Assembly: GCA_949987565.1 (NCBI GenBank)
Contig: OX465107.1
Location: 9,925,721 to 9,989,720, forward strand
Direction: 5' to 3'
Length of the DNA: 64,000 nucleotides
Source: Luidia sarsii
Lineage: Eukaryota; Echinodermata; Asteroidea; Paxillosida; Luidiidae
Position 1 is the stretch's first letter, and each line of letters opens with the position of its first letter. Shown piece after piece: positions 1 to 15,200 of the stretch. A program made the translations under genes and the position numbers. The notes below the pieces were generated by a model. That model made no database searches, was not told the DNA's origin, and saw nothing but the letters and a program-made list of their open reading frames with translations.

Positions 1-145
1 AAAACATAGAAAATGATTTGTGTCAGTGACAACTTCTGACAAGATGCATGTTATTGGTTATTTCCAAGTCAAAGACAATTATTCAACTATGGCACGACTC
101 TACAATAACGTTAGTTCAAAGATGAAATGATGATCATACTCTAAC
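1..145. other. ARMC8 intron, downstream of exon k
   Basis: AT-rich intronic sequence running off the left edge. No exon or repeat recognised. Confidence 0.6.
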
Positions 146-225
146 CTGACAGCAGCCAACTGTACTTTGAGGTTTGGCTCCGACAAACATTTGTCAATTT
201 GAACCATGAGACTTTCCGATTCTAT
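146..225 (-). CDS. ARMC8: ARMC8 coding exon k (last exon in the window)
   Basis: 80 nt encoding [20 protein letters not shown] and VQLAAV, leaving two bases of an Arg codon. It aligns with vertebrate [26 protein letters not shown]. The acceptor is CATATTGCAG and the donor GTTAGAG. The gene continues off the left edge, where roughly 40% of the protein should be encoded. Confidence 0.9.
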
Positions 226-3200
226 CTGCAATATGAAAACAAAATAAATCAGCATATCAAATCACTTCCCAACAGTTGATCCTCACGACTACCGGTAAAT
301 GGTTTTAAATTATCTGAAAAATTCTATCATCCAGACCATTGATGATTTAGTATACATGTTTACCTTACATTTACCAGTACATGATATAAGAACGCATGTT
401 CACGCAGATGCCAAATTCACTTTGCGGCAGAAATGAAATAAGTTCATAATAGAAAATAAATGGAGCATTTGATTATGTGACATAATATGCAAGTCAGAGT
501 AGCTTACTAATGCTCAACATTCAAGGTCCAGTCTGCAGACAGACACTAATTCTCCATTGGTTAAGAACAGTTGGCTTGTAAAAAAAATCATAATTGTTCG
601 CAAAATACTTTGTAAAACAAAGTCTTCAATAATATCTTGTGAACTTCTTTTTCTGTTAGTTAATTTTTTTTTTTGAAGTTTTCACACATTTCAAATAGCA
701 TGATAACATGACAAATAGCATGAAAACATGACTCTAAAAGTCATACTGAGTGAATTGAATTCTTCTGGAGATATATACTGTAGCAATACATGCTATCAGC
801 ACCAACCCAAATAAAAGATTATTGTATGTAGGAGTAGTTTGCATTATCTTCACAGCAAAACAAACCCCAATGTTTTGATATCAAAATGAAGGCCAAAATC
901 ATTTCCTAAATTAATGCCTACATCATGGCCATCCCATATGGGTCATTTCACCAGGTTGGGACACAGTAGTCAATTCACCAACATAGCATGTTTGTGTCTT
1001 TCTCTCTTCTACCCCGTTGCTCTTTTTGTTTTTAATGCAGTATAATCATTTAGAAGGGAACGTCCCCTCCAAAATGACACCAAATTTAACTATCTGGAAC
1101 TTTGATAAAGTTATTAAAAACAAAAAAAATCAGTGGTGTCATGAGCTATTTTTTAGGTGAAATTGTGACATGAAAACTCCGAAATTTCAGCAACTATTTT
1201 TCTCAAAATAAGGTGCAACAGACAAGTTATATCTTATGGCAACGAAACAACAAATGCTGACCGAAATGTCCCGTTGTGTCACTTTTCCGAAAATACGTCG
1301 AGTATTTTAAAAATTCAGCTCTGCACTTAGCGCTGCCCGACGTAACTGCCGTGTCATATTCTGGATAAATAGTTGCGTCGATTGAGAGGGGTGTAAATTT
1401 TTTCACGATAAATATAATGGAAAATATATCGTTGCACTGTGTCACACTATGCTTTACTCGAAATATCATTCAAGAAAAACCTGTAATTTTACATTAATTT
1501 CCATTTGTTTATGACATCGGGTGATGCACGAATGGCAGAAGTACGATTTCGTACTCTGTGTCAGTGTTGCGTCGCCCGATCAGCGTACATGACGTGGGTG
1601 CAGGCCGGGCTGGGCCGAGAGGCAGGATTGTTCTGCACTTCCCATGTAGCTGTAGGTTACCCGCTCCACGTAATTGGCAAACCGAAATTAAATGAGTTGT
1701 AATCAAGTGTTTGTGGCTTAATTTTCCATAGATTATACGTCTGGAATCGAAGAAAAATATTTGTTGAAAAATTCCAAAATTGAAAAATTCCAACGGGGAA
1801 CATGCACTGTTGGATTTTAAAAAAATTATTTCATCCCATGCAAGTCTAAATTGAGACATGTATCTCTTTCTAGTGAGGAAACTGACCAAATTACTAACCG
1901 TATTTTATGTATACAAGGCCAACAAATTTATCCCGTATTATGTTTTTCTTCCTTTCAGGATGTGGATGATTTCATCATGGCATCAACTTTGATTTGTATC
2001 AGACTACGCATTAACCCTAAAAGAGCCGGGGAGGGGGGCGCCTCTCTGTATTCTTTTTTTATAGCGTCTCGGCGATTCTTTTCTGCGTGTTGAGGCTTTA
2101 TGAAGTTTTTGGCAATCTTCTTGGGCACATTTTGACACCAATTTTATTAAATTTGGTGGTGCCGTTCTCTGTCAATGAACTTTTTTCGGGGCCATGGTAT
2201 AGCTTGATGGAAATGTTTCCATTGACTTACACTACATAAAAGCATAGCATCTAATGTGCACAGGGTATTTCTTTTTAGGATTCTTTGGCATAATTAGCTT
2301 ATTAATATTGCTGCATGCAATTATTGGTTTTACGTGGCTTATTATCATTGTAAAAATTATGCAAATTTGGGTAATTCAATAAAAACAAAGGAAATTCAAT
2401 GAAAAACAATGAAAACATAAAATTAAACAAAATGGAGTCATGAATAATTAATGAGCTATAATTAGACAAAACACAATTTTGTTCAAATACATGTAATAAA
2501 TGTTTATTATGTAATTCACTATCACCCTGCAAAATTTCATTCAAATTCATAATTTGGATTCAAATCCATTATTTGGGCGAATCACCCCCCCCCCCCCCCC
2601 CCCGGCTGTGAGATGGTAAAAATAACCTGGCTCTTTGAGGGATAAAGTGCATTCCAGAGACAACGACTGTGAGAAGTGCCCTGGTGAAAAACAGCAAGCC
2701 AATCAACGGAAGTTACTTTCAGGAGAGACCTCAAAAGAAAAAAATCTGCCCAAGCTCTCACGGTGTCAGTGTTACGTCATACTTCATCTTGAACCCTCCC
2801 TTGCCACTTTTTGACAACTAACAAATTATTTCAGGTTGTGCTCACAATTCAGAAGTTACTAGGGTGCTGTCAAATGCCATTGAACCTCCTTTTTTTTATC
2901 ATTATCTGAATTTTGTTTGTACTTTTGACTTGAAAGGAGAAGACGTAACATGACACGGTGTCAATGTTACGTCCTGCATAATTGTGTAATCAATTTTAAA
3001 ACATTAAAATTTTCATTTTCTGATCTGTTGTAAGTAAGATTATCATAACTTAATCATTTGCTATGTAACAATGTATTGTTTGTATCCATTCTTGCATGAT
3101 ATTCTGTTGTTTTTCTTGTTTTGTAGAGTAGTTTTTGAAGTTAGTTTGTTTTACCTTAAAAATATGAAGGAAAAACAAAGATTCTCAATGTGAGATACTA

Positions 3201-6200
3201 CAATTTCATTTGTATAGTGTCATTTATTGGCGTAATTGTTGTTGTATGTGGATTCTATGCAGAGAGAGAATATAATGAGAGTGGTAGTAGTAAAAATAAG
3301 CTTCATTACAGTTAAGGTTGACACATTTAAAAATTTCATGTGGTGTCAGTGTTACGTCACCACTTTTCTTGACCCAGCTTTCAATGTGGCTTTCTAGTAC
3401 ACTTCTGTTGAATCCACACATTTTGACTGATATGAATTATGAAAAGAGAATAATTTTCCAATCCAGAAATGATAATGAAACAATGCTGTGCCAAGTTTGA
3501 AAAATTGATCTCCGTGTCACACAACTGTGTCCCAACCTGGTGAAATGACCCATATACATGTATAATGACTCTTTTGTTACACTTTGGTATAAAAGAACAG
3601 AGCAATAATGAATGGATGTCAAAGTGTGTTCATGTACCTTTTTCCTTATGTCTTCTTCATTAGCTCCTAATGATGCAAAAACTTTAAATGCTGCCTGTTT
3701 CATCTCAGTACTTAAGTCTTCCTGGAGGTGGGAGGTAAGAAGATAATCAACAAATGTTTTAATTGTAGAAAAATGTGATCAGGCAAATACTGAATATAAT
3801 TTTTTTTTAAAGTAATGAGAGAGAGGATGAAAACCAAGGAAAATGTAAATCCTCATACATACATTTTTGTTGACTGTTTCAGGGGTGAAACGAAGGAGAG
3901 CAGCCAACTTCATAATGAGATGATCTGTAATACTGGCAATACGTTGAAGTTCAAGATCCTCCTCTATAAGGTAAGCAAGAGTTTCTGCCCCTTCAACCTT
4001 TTCATCCAGTGAGCGATCTTTTCTACACATTCTGACCAAGCAAGGTAGGACCTGAATCAAAATTGATTGGTTAGAAATATACAGATGACATCAACAGACA
4101 CAGATGCATCGCAAAAGACTTAATAAATCAGGTTAGAAATAAATTAATATCGATTAACTGTCTAAACACAAAATGGTAAAACAAATGTTGATTAATAATT
4201 ATACAGTAATTACATACACTGTACATGTAATTACCAGTAAATGAAGATGAAAGATCGTTCAAGAGAAGTTATTAATAAAAAAATTACCATGTACCCTCCT
4301 GCACCAGATTTATTAATTGATTAAGATATACATATTTGCAGATGTTTTTTTATACATCAAGGTAGATTTACCCTTACTTATACAAATTTCATAATCAATA
4401 CCGGTAGGTAAATTCCAGTTCTTGTTTATCCCTAATGAGCAGAAGATACTGTAAACAAACACTTGAGCTGATGAGTACCAATTTACAATGTGATTGGAAT
4501 GCAGCAATAGTTTTCAAATGTCTTACTTTCACCCTGAACCCTGGAAAAACAGCAAGCTATTTGGGAGGCCCTGAATAAGGGGTAGATGGCTCAGGTAGTA
4601 CACCATTGGTGCATTCACAACTACATGTATTTAGCTGGCCATTTTTTCACTCATGATTAGGGATGCTGCCTAGTGGAGTTTAATTAACATAGCACTTTCA
4701 AAATTTACCAGATAATCTTGAAATTTAATAATCTGCCAAAAATATTAATTAAAATACAATATAACCTATGCTGCAAAATATTCCCCAAATGGCCAATTGT
4801 GTGCTGTGCAATGATTGGCACTGGTATTGCAAGTGAATGACTTTATAACACGTTACTAGGCAACCTTTGACCAAGGAATCGCATGTACTCCAGAGATATG
4901 CAAACCCCAAAGGGTAGTTCACAGGAATATTGACTACATTTTCAGCAACAAATAGGGTCTTTCAGGAACGTGTGAACTTTAACACAAAACTAGCTTTGAC
5001 ACAATACTACCGGTAGCTTTATAATACCTCCAACATCGGGCTTGTACCAATTAAAGTGGACTAAATATATTACCAAAATCACTGCCCATAACCGATTTTG
5101 GCAGTATAAGATGCTTATTTTCTGGTTTATCATGAAAAAAGTGCCAAGGTATTTAGTAAGTCCATAAACCGACCCTCTACCCAAACAAATAAATGAATAA
5201 TCAAAATAACTGAAGTTAATACAAAAACTGTTGCAAACTACTCCCTGAATAAAATGACCTGCAATAAATAAATCTCAAAAGTTAGAGGGCCTGACGTTTC
5301 GATCCTAGCAGGACCTTTCTCATCGGGAAAGTGATAAGGACGTACACAGATAGTCAGGAGAAGGAAAGTCCTGACACACACGACAGAAGGACAGAAGGGA
5401 AGGGAGTGGGATGCAGATGTATAGATAGCCCTGTGGGCCATCACTTCAATCTTACTAATCATTTCATTCTTGAAATGTCTGTACAGGGCAGTCTCTTGTC
5501 CATCGGAAAGATGCTGCCCGCCTCAGCAGGGAAAAACTGTGGATTAAGCGTCTCCAGACTATACAACCTCATGGCCTTAATATTCAGGAAGGGAAAGACT
5601 AATCCTCACTTCATTAATCCCTCCTTTCTTTCATCTTCCCTGTGGCTTTCCCCTTTGATCTCCCACCTCCCTCCTGTCCCTTTGATCCTCCCCACTCTTT
5701 TGTTTGTTTTCCCTAATCTCCCTCCTTTGGTTTACATCTGCATCCCACTCCCTTCCCTTTTGTCCTTCCTCTGTCATGTGTCAGGGCTTTCCTTCCCCTG
5801 ACAGTCTGTGTATGTCCTTGTCACTTTGCCTTTGAGGATTGAAACGGCAGGCCCTCTAACTTTTGAGAATAAAAATAACTGTGAACTCCACATTCTGGAA
5901 AAAGACAAAAGATGTTCTTCACCTGAAGCAACTTTTTCTTTTGTCACTTTGAAGGCTTGGGTGACTTCCTGATTTTCCCCAATTTCTAGAAACCCTTTGG
6001 GAAACATGATTGTGGAAGCTGCTTGCTTTTGGGATTGAATTTCAATTAGAAATTGCCACAATCCAACAGTCAAATCACAGTAAGAGTGTAAAACAGGTGG
6101 TCCCACCCAAAAAGAATGCTCTAGACTCATGATTGGCTAGTGTTGAAAAAATTGCATCCACAGTGGGCCATTTCAGACAGGAAGCTTGGCTTTGTGTACA

Positions 6201-9200
6201 AAGTTTGCTGACCATTGGGAAGGGGGCATATTGGGCAAGGAACTGTTTCTTGACAAGGAATTGGTAAATTTCATTGGCTCAAGGAACTTTTCTTCTAGCC
6301 TGAAAATGCAGGTACCCACATCCTAATAGGCAAACTATATCACATGGATGAAAGTTTGGAGTGGTTAGCTTGAGTCTCACAGGAAACTGCAGAGGGGACA
6401 GTGGAATGCTTTGAAACTCTGGCCAGTATGCGATGGACAGGGGAACAGGCAACAGGTACTATGTGAATCCTGGCTATTAAACTGTCTTCTATGTGGGATG
6501 TGATGTGAATAATTTTCATTTTGGTGGATGATTGGATAGCCCTGTTCCCGATGAGCCTGGGGAAACATGCACTGATGGAATAGGTCTATGTTAGTTTTGA
6601 TTAGGCTATAAGTTTGTGAGTACAGGTTTTTGAAGAATTAAAAAAGTAGCTTACCCTAAACTGAATAATAGGACTTTCTACAGTCACTGCACCAGCTCTA
6701 CACATATATGAAAGGCTGTTAAAGTAAAATTGTAAAAGAAAATCGGTTAACTAGCATTCCTTAGGTGCACCAACAATGGCTACTTTCAATGCATAAATTA
6801 TTAAATATTTGAAAATCAATTCACACAAAATAGAAAGGATAAGTCTTTAGCAGGAGCAAATCCTTGATTGCATGTGCAATTTTAAGATCTTTTAATTAGT
6901 GTAAAAAAGTGTTCTTGTGATATGGTGGACTGTAAGGTTAATAACATGGAATGATACTGATTGCCTTCTGAGGGTGTTTTTATGCTATTGTCAATAGAAA
7001 ATGTGCAACTTTATGAAAATGCAAACAAATACCAGTAGTTGCACATCTTGTATATGAAGTATTCCTTGATCACTTTTATCAATTTATTTTCTCTTGACTA
7101 CAAGATACCCTATCACAAATATAAGAAACATTAATTTTCAATGCACCTCATGAAAAAGAGAAGGTGTGCACTTGTGACTGTTTTAATAATAAATGAGAAG
7201 TATCAATAGCTGAATATATGTCTGCTTAAAATCACAGATGTTACAAAAACCAATTCTGAATTAAATTTGGCATCAAAACCTAAGTCCTGTGCCAGCCAAA
7301 TTAACAGCAAAGTCTACTATGCATCTCTGCATATTCTGAATACAACATTGCTTGTTCTAAATATTGGTGCATGCACTGTACATCTCTCTTCAATGTAACA
7401 GGCTTACAATTCAAAGCAAAAGGGACATTGTTCATACCACTTTGCTGCTGTCAGCTGCAGAGAAACAGAGTGATTTCTGTTCAATAGTTTACAGAAAAGT
7501 TGAAGTAAGCTTTCTCCATTATAAATGGCTGAAAAGGAAAAAAATATATTGGCTTTACTGCCAAATAGATACAATTAAGAAATACTTCTTCATCAGGACA
7601 AACAAAAACAATCCAAACAACCACCCCTTACTCACACATTGATGGATGAATGCCATCCCTCACTCACACATGGAGGGATGGATGCCACCCCTCACTTACA
7701 CATGGATGGATGGATGCCACCCCTCACTCACACATGGATGGATGCCACCCCTCACTCACACATGGATGGATGTATGCCACCCCTCACTTACACATGGATG
7801 GATGGATGCCACCCCTCACTCACACATGGATGGATGTATGCCACCCCTCACTTACACATGGATGTATGGATGCCATCCCTCACTCACACATGGATGGATG
7901 CCACCCCTCACTTACACATGGATGGATGCCACCCCTCACTTACACATGGATGGATGCCATCCCTCACTCACACATGGATGTATGCCACCCCTCACTCACA
8001 CATGGATGGATGTATGCCACCCCTCACTCACACATGGATGGATGGATGGATGCCACCCCTCACTCACACATGGATGGATGCCACCCCTCACTCACATATG
8101 GATAGATGCCACCCCTCACTTACACATGGATGTATGGGTGTCATCCCTCACTCACCCATGGATGTATGGATGCCACCCCTCACTCACACATGGATGTATG
8201 GATGCCATCCCTCACTCACACATGGATGTATGCCACCCCTCACTCACACATGGATGTATGCCACCCCTCACTTACACATGGATGTATGGATGTCATCCCT
8301 CACTCACACATGGATGGATGCCACCCCTCACTCACACATGGATGGATGTATGCCATCCCTGACTCACACATGTATGTATGGATGCCACCCCTCACTCACA
8401 CACAGATGGATGGATGCCACCCCTCAATCACACATGGATGGATGCCACCCCTCACTCACACATGGATGTATGCCACCCCTCACTTACACATGGATGTATG
8501 GATGTCATCCCTCACTCACCCATGGATGTATGGATGCCACCCCTCACTCACACAAGGATGGATGGATGCCACCCCTGACTCACCTACAGATGGATGGATG
8601 CCATCCCTCACTCACACATGGATGGATGGATGCAATCCCTCACTCACACATGGATGTATGCCACCCCTCACTTACACATGGATGTATGGATGTCATCTCT
8701 CACTTACCCATGGATGTATGGATGCCACCCCTCACTCACACATGGATGGATGGATGCCACCCCTCACTCACACATGGATGGATGGATGCCACACCTCACT
8801 CACCCATGGATGGATGCCACCCCTCACTCACACATGGATGGATGGATGCCACCCCTCACTTACACATGGATGGATGGATGCCATCCCTCACTTACACATG
8901 GATGGATGGATGCCACCCTCACTCACACATGGATAGATGGATGCCACCCCTCACCCACACATGGATGGATGGATGCCACCCCTCACTCACACATGGATAG
9001 ATGGATGCCACCCCTCACTCACACATGGATGGATGTATGCCACCCCTCACTCACACATGGATGGATGGATGTCACCCCTCACTTACACATGGATAGATGC
9101 ATGCCACCCCTCACTCACACATGGATGGATGCCACACCTCACTCACCCATGGATGGATGCCACCCCTCACTCACACATGGATGGATGGATGCCACCCCTC

Positions 9201-12200
9201 ACTTACACATGGATGGATGGATGCCATCCCTCACTTACACATGGATGGATGGATGCCACCCCTCACTCACACATGGATAGATGGATGCCACCCCTCACTC
9301 GCACATGGATGGATGGATGCCACCCCTCACTCACACATGGATAGATGGATGACACCCCTCACTCACACATGCATGGATGTATGCCACCCCTCACTCACAC
9401 ATGGATGGATGGATGTCACCCCTAACTTACACATGGATAGATAGATGCCACCCCTCACTAACACATGTATGTATGGATGCCATCACTCACTCACAATGGA
9501 TAGATGGATGCCACCCCTCACTTACACATGGATGGATGGATGCCACCCCTGACTCACACATGGATGGATGCCACCCCTCACTTACACATGGATGGATGGA
9601 TGCCATCCCTCACTCACACATGGATGGATGGATGCCACCCCTCACTTACACATGGATGGATGAATGCCACCCCTCACTTACACATGGATGGATGAATGCC
9701 ACCCCTCACTTACACATGGATGGATGGATGCCATCCCTCACTCACACATGGATGGATGGATGCCACCCCTCACTTACACATGGATGGATGAATGCCATCC
9801 CTCACTCACACATGGATGGATGGATGCCATCCCTCACTCACACATGGATGGATGGATGCCACCCCTCACTCACACATGGATGGATGCCACCCCTCACTTA
9901 CACATGGATGGATGAATGCCATCCCTCACTCACACATGGATGGATGGATGCCATCCCTCACTCACACATGGATGGATGGATGCCACCCCTCACTCACACA
10001 TGGATGGATGAATGCCACCCCTCACTTACACATGGATGGATGAATGCCACCCCTGACTCACACATGGATGGATGCCATCCCTCACTTACACATGGATGGA
10101 TGGATGCCACCCCTCACTCACACATGGATGGATGGATGCCACCCCTCACTTACACATGGATGGATGGATGCCACCCCTGACTCACACATGGATGGATGGA
10201 TGCCATCCCTCACTCACACATGGATGGATGGATGCCACCCCTCACTCACACATGGATGGATGGATGCCATCCCTCACTCACACATGGATGGATGGATGCC
10301 ATCCCTCACTCACACATGGATGGATGGATGCCACCCCTCACTCACACATGGATGGATGCCACCCCTCACTTACACATGGATGGATGAATGCCATCCCTCA
10401 CTCACACATGGATGGATGGATGCCACCCCTCACTCACACATGGATGGATGGATGCCATCCCTCACTCACACATGGATGGATGGATGCCACCCCTCACTCA
10501 CACGTGGATGGATGAATGCCATCCCTCACTCACACATGGATGGATGGATGCCATCCCTCACTCACACATGGATGGATGAATGCCATCCCTCACTCACACA
10601 TGGATGGATGGATGCCATCCCTCACTCACACATGGATGGATGTATGCCACCCCTCACTTACATATGGATGGATGGATGCCACCCCTCACTTACACATGGA
10701 TGGATGGATGCCACCCCTGACTCACACATGGATGGATGAATGCCATCCCTCACTTACATATGGATGGATGAATGCCATCCCTCACTCACACATGGATGGA
10801 TGGATGCCATCCCTCACTCACACATGGATGGATGTATGCCACCCCTCACTTACATATGGATGGATGGATGCCACCCCTCACTTACATATGGATGGATGGA
10901 TGCCATCCCTCACTCACACATGGATGGATGAATGCCATCCCTCACTCACACATGGATGGATGGATGCCATCCCTCACTCACACATGGATGGATGTATGCC
11001 ACCCCTCACTTACATATGGATGGATGGATGCCATCCCTCACTCACACATGGATGGATGAATGCCATCCCTCACTCACACATGGATGGATGAATGCCATCA
11101 CTCACTCACACATGGATGGATGGATGCCATCCCTCACTCACACATGGATGGATGAATGCCATTCCTCACTCACACATGGATGGATGGATGCCATCCCTCA
11201 CTCACACATGGATGGATGTATGCCACCCTTCACTTACATATGGATGGATGGATGCCACCCCTCACTTACACATGGATGGATGGATGCCACCCCTGACTCA
11301 CACATGGATGGATGGATGCCACCCCTCACTTACACATGGATGGATGGATGCCATCCCTCACTTACACATGGATGGATGGATGCCATCCCTCACTCACACA
11401 TGGATGGATGGATGCCATCCCTCACTCACACATGGATGGATGTATGCCACCCCTCACTTACATATGGATGGATGGATGCCACCCCTGACTCACACATGGA
11501 TGGATGGATGCCACCCCTAACTCACACATGGAGGGATGGATGCCACCCCTCACTCACACATTGATGGATGAATGCCATCCCTCACTCACACATGGGTGGA
11601 TGGATGCCACCCCTCACTTACACATGGATGGATGTATGCCACCCCTCACTTACACATGGATGGATGAATGCCACCCCTCACTTACACATGGATGGATGGA
11701 TGCCACCCCTCACTCACACATGGGTGGATGAATGCCATCCCTCACTCACACATGGGTGGATGGATGCCACCCCTCACTCACACATGGAAGGATGCCACCC
11801 TTCACTCACATATGGATTGATAGATGCCACCCCTCACTCACACATGGATGGATGAATGCCACCCCTGACTCACACATGGATGGATGGATGCCACCCCTAA
11901 CTCACACATGGATGGATGGATGCCACCCTAACTCACACATGGAGGGATGGATGCCACCCCTAACTCACACATGGATGATTGGATGCCACCCCTAACTCAC
12001 ATATGGATGGATTGATGCCACCCCTCACTCACACATTGATGGATGAATGCCATCCCTCACTCACACATGTATGGATGGATGCCACCCCTCACTTACACAT
12101 GGATGGATGTATGCCACCCCTCACTTACACATGTATGGATGCCACCCCTCACTCACACATGGATGGATGGATGCCATCCCTCACTCACACATGGATGGAT

Positions 12201-15200
12201 GGATGCCACCCCTGACTCACACATGGATTGATAGATGCCACCCCTCACTCACACATGGATGCATGCCACCCCTCACTCACACATGGATGGATGTATGCCA
12301 CCCCTCACTCACACATGGATGCCACCCCTCACTCACACATGGATGGATGGATGCCACCCCTCACTTACACATGGATGGATGGATGCCACCCCTGACTCAC
12401 ACGTGGATTGATGCCATCCCTCACTCACACATGGATTGATGCCACCCTCACTCACACATGGATGGATGCCACCCCTCACTCACACATGGATGGATGGATG
12501 CCATCCCTCACTCACACATGGATGGATGCCACCCCTCACTTACACATGGATGTTTGGATGCCACACCTCACTTACACATGGATGGATGCCACCCCTCACT
12601 CACACATGGATTGATAGATGCCACCCCTCACTTACACATGGATGGATGGATGCCACCCCTGACTCACACATGGATGGATGGATGCCACCCCTCACTTACA
12701 CATGGATGGATGGATGCCACCCCTGACTCACACATGGATTGATAGATGCCACCCCTCACTTACACATGGATGGATGGATGCCACCCCTCACTTACACATG
12801 GATGTTTGGATGCCACACCTCACTTACACATGGATGGATGCCACCCCTCACTCACACATGGATTGATAGATGCCACCCCTCACTTACACATGGATGGATG
12901 GATGCCACCCCTCACTTACACATGGATGGATGGATGTCACCCCTCACTCACACATGGATTGATAGATGCCACCCCTCACTTACACATGGATGGATGGATG
13001 CCACCCCTGACTCACACATGGATGGATGCCACCCCTCACTCACACATGGATGGATGAATGCCATCCCTCACTCACACATGGATGGATGGATGCCATCCCT
13101 CACTCACACATGGATGGATGAATGCCATCCCTCACTCACACATGGATGGATGGATGCCATCCCTCACTCACACATGGATGGATGGATGCCACCCCTGACT
13201 CACACATGGATGGATGTATGCCACCCCTCACTTACACATGGATGGATGTATGCCACCCCTCACTCACACATGGATGGATGGATGCCACCCCTGACTCACA
13301 CATGGATGGATGGATGCCACCCCTCACTCACACATGGATTGATAGATGCCACCCCTCACTTACACATGGATGGATGGATGCCATCCCTCACTTACACATG
13401 GATGGATGGATGCCACCCCTCACTTACACATGGATGGATGCCACCCCTCACTCACACATGGATGTATGGATGCCATCCCTCACTCACACATGGATGGATG
13501 TATGCCACCCCTCACTCACACATGGATGGATGCCACCCCTCACTCACACATGGATTGATGGATGCCACCCCTCACTTACACATGGATGGATGGATGCCAC
13601 CCCTCACTCACACATAAATGGATGGATGCCACCCCTCACTTACACATGGATAGATGCATGCCACCCCTGACTCACACATGGATTGATGTTTGCCACCCCT
13701 CACTTACATATGGATGGATGGATGCCACCCCTCACTCACACATGGATGTATGGATGCCACCCCTCACTCACACAAGGATAGATGGATGCCACCCCTCACT
13801 TACACATGGATGGATGGATGCCACCCCTCACTCACACATGGATGGATGCCACCCCTCAATCACACATGGATGAATGCCACCTCACTCACACATGGATAGA
13901 TGCCATTCTTCGTGATTTTTTGTGCAATTTCAGCTGACATACCATACCTACTATATATGACAGTTTAATGTAACCCACCTGAGGATATAGAAGATGATGT
14001 ATTCCTATTCTGGAAGGCCAAGGCAGCATAACATCTTATTGCCGGTAATCGAACCTGCCAGGATGTACATGTACACATACTATTCAATTTGTTCTCGGAT
14101 ACACAGTGCAAAATCTGACAATGCTTCACTCCTGTCCACTTTACAGCATCAATAAACCCTGTGAAGGTAATTTTAGAGATGGCCTGATATTTCACTTCTA
14201 GCAGGACCTTTCGTAAAGCTAGCCTATAAGAAGTGGCCTTAGAATACAAGTCAATGGCAAATTTGCTGTGTCATCCTGGATGGTGTCATCAAGAACGTGT
14301 GCCTGATGGGATAAGTGTTTCCAAGGGATCTGAATGGTTGTATGGAAGAAGCTGATTAGTCAAAGTACAGAAAGTCTATGTATCTCCACCAAATCCAAGG
14401 TCAGCATGATGCAGCAATAAGCACATGTTCTTCAAGGTCACCAATGACGAGGCAAGATCCAATGAAGAGGAAAGAAAAGGAAGTAGCTGCATGTGTACTG
14501 ATAGCAATGCCATGTTTTCATAGATAAAAAAATGTTTGAAATGAAGCCAATATCCTGCTAGTAAATTTAAATTTCAAGAAGACATCTGGTTTTGATTGCA
14601 AGCAAGGGTCAGATGACAGTATCCATTGAATGAAAATGTAGGCTCTGGAATATCCTCTCACTTGCAACAAAGGGCAAGGTGGGGAGTCCACTGTTCATGA
14701 AATCAAAAATTTCAAAGATTCAAACTTCTGACCTTCCTATCTGTTTCTGCCTTTAAGAAAGGTCCTACTAAGATTGAAATGTCAGGCACTCGAAGCAGTT
14801 TGCAAAATGTCTGTACATGTTACAGACATTACTTTAAAAACATCTAGATACAAAAGAAATATGAAAAATATAATATTCAGAAGATGGAAGGAAAGATCCT
14901 GAAGAATAAGTCCTGTAGGCTTTAAAGGTATTTGCCATAGGATATTCAACTATATATAGGAATTTTCTATATGGAAACTCCTGATTTTGATTCAAGTTTT
15001 TTCTTCAAGTACCTTGTCTTCATTTACTTCTAGAAGAGGTGCCAATGCCGAAATCACTCCATGTCTACACAACATCTCTTGATTTTCAGTCCTCTGTTAA
15101 CAAGAAAACTAATACATGCACTCCTACATTTTCAAATAAAAGCCAGGCCATTTCCATGCAATTACCCATGCTAGAGTAGGTCATTGTACGCAATCCTCAC

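Noticed and set aside
7639..13899. Dozens of overlapping plus-strand frames up to 453 codons
   Set aside because: They are the minisatellite read in three frames. The unit lacks plus-strand stops and its length is not a multiple of 3, so openness is automatic. There are no start context, splice or domain signals.
7622..13906. CRISPR array
   Set aside because: Units are contiguous with no unique spacers, and the context is a eukaryotic intron.
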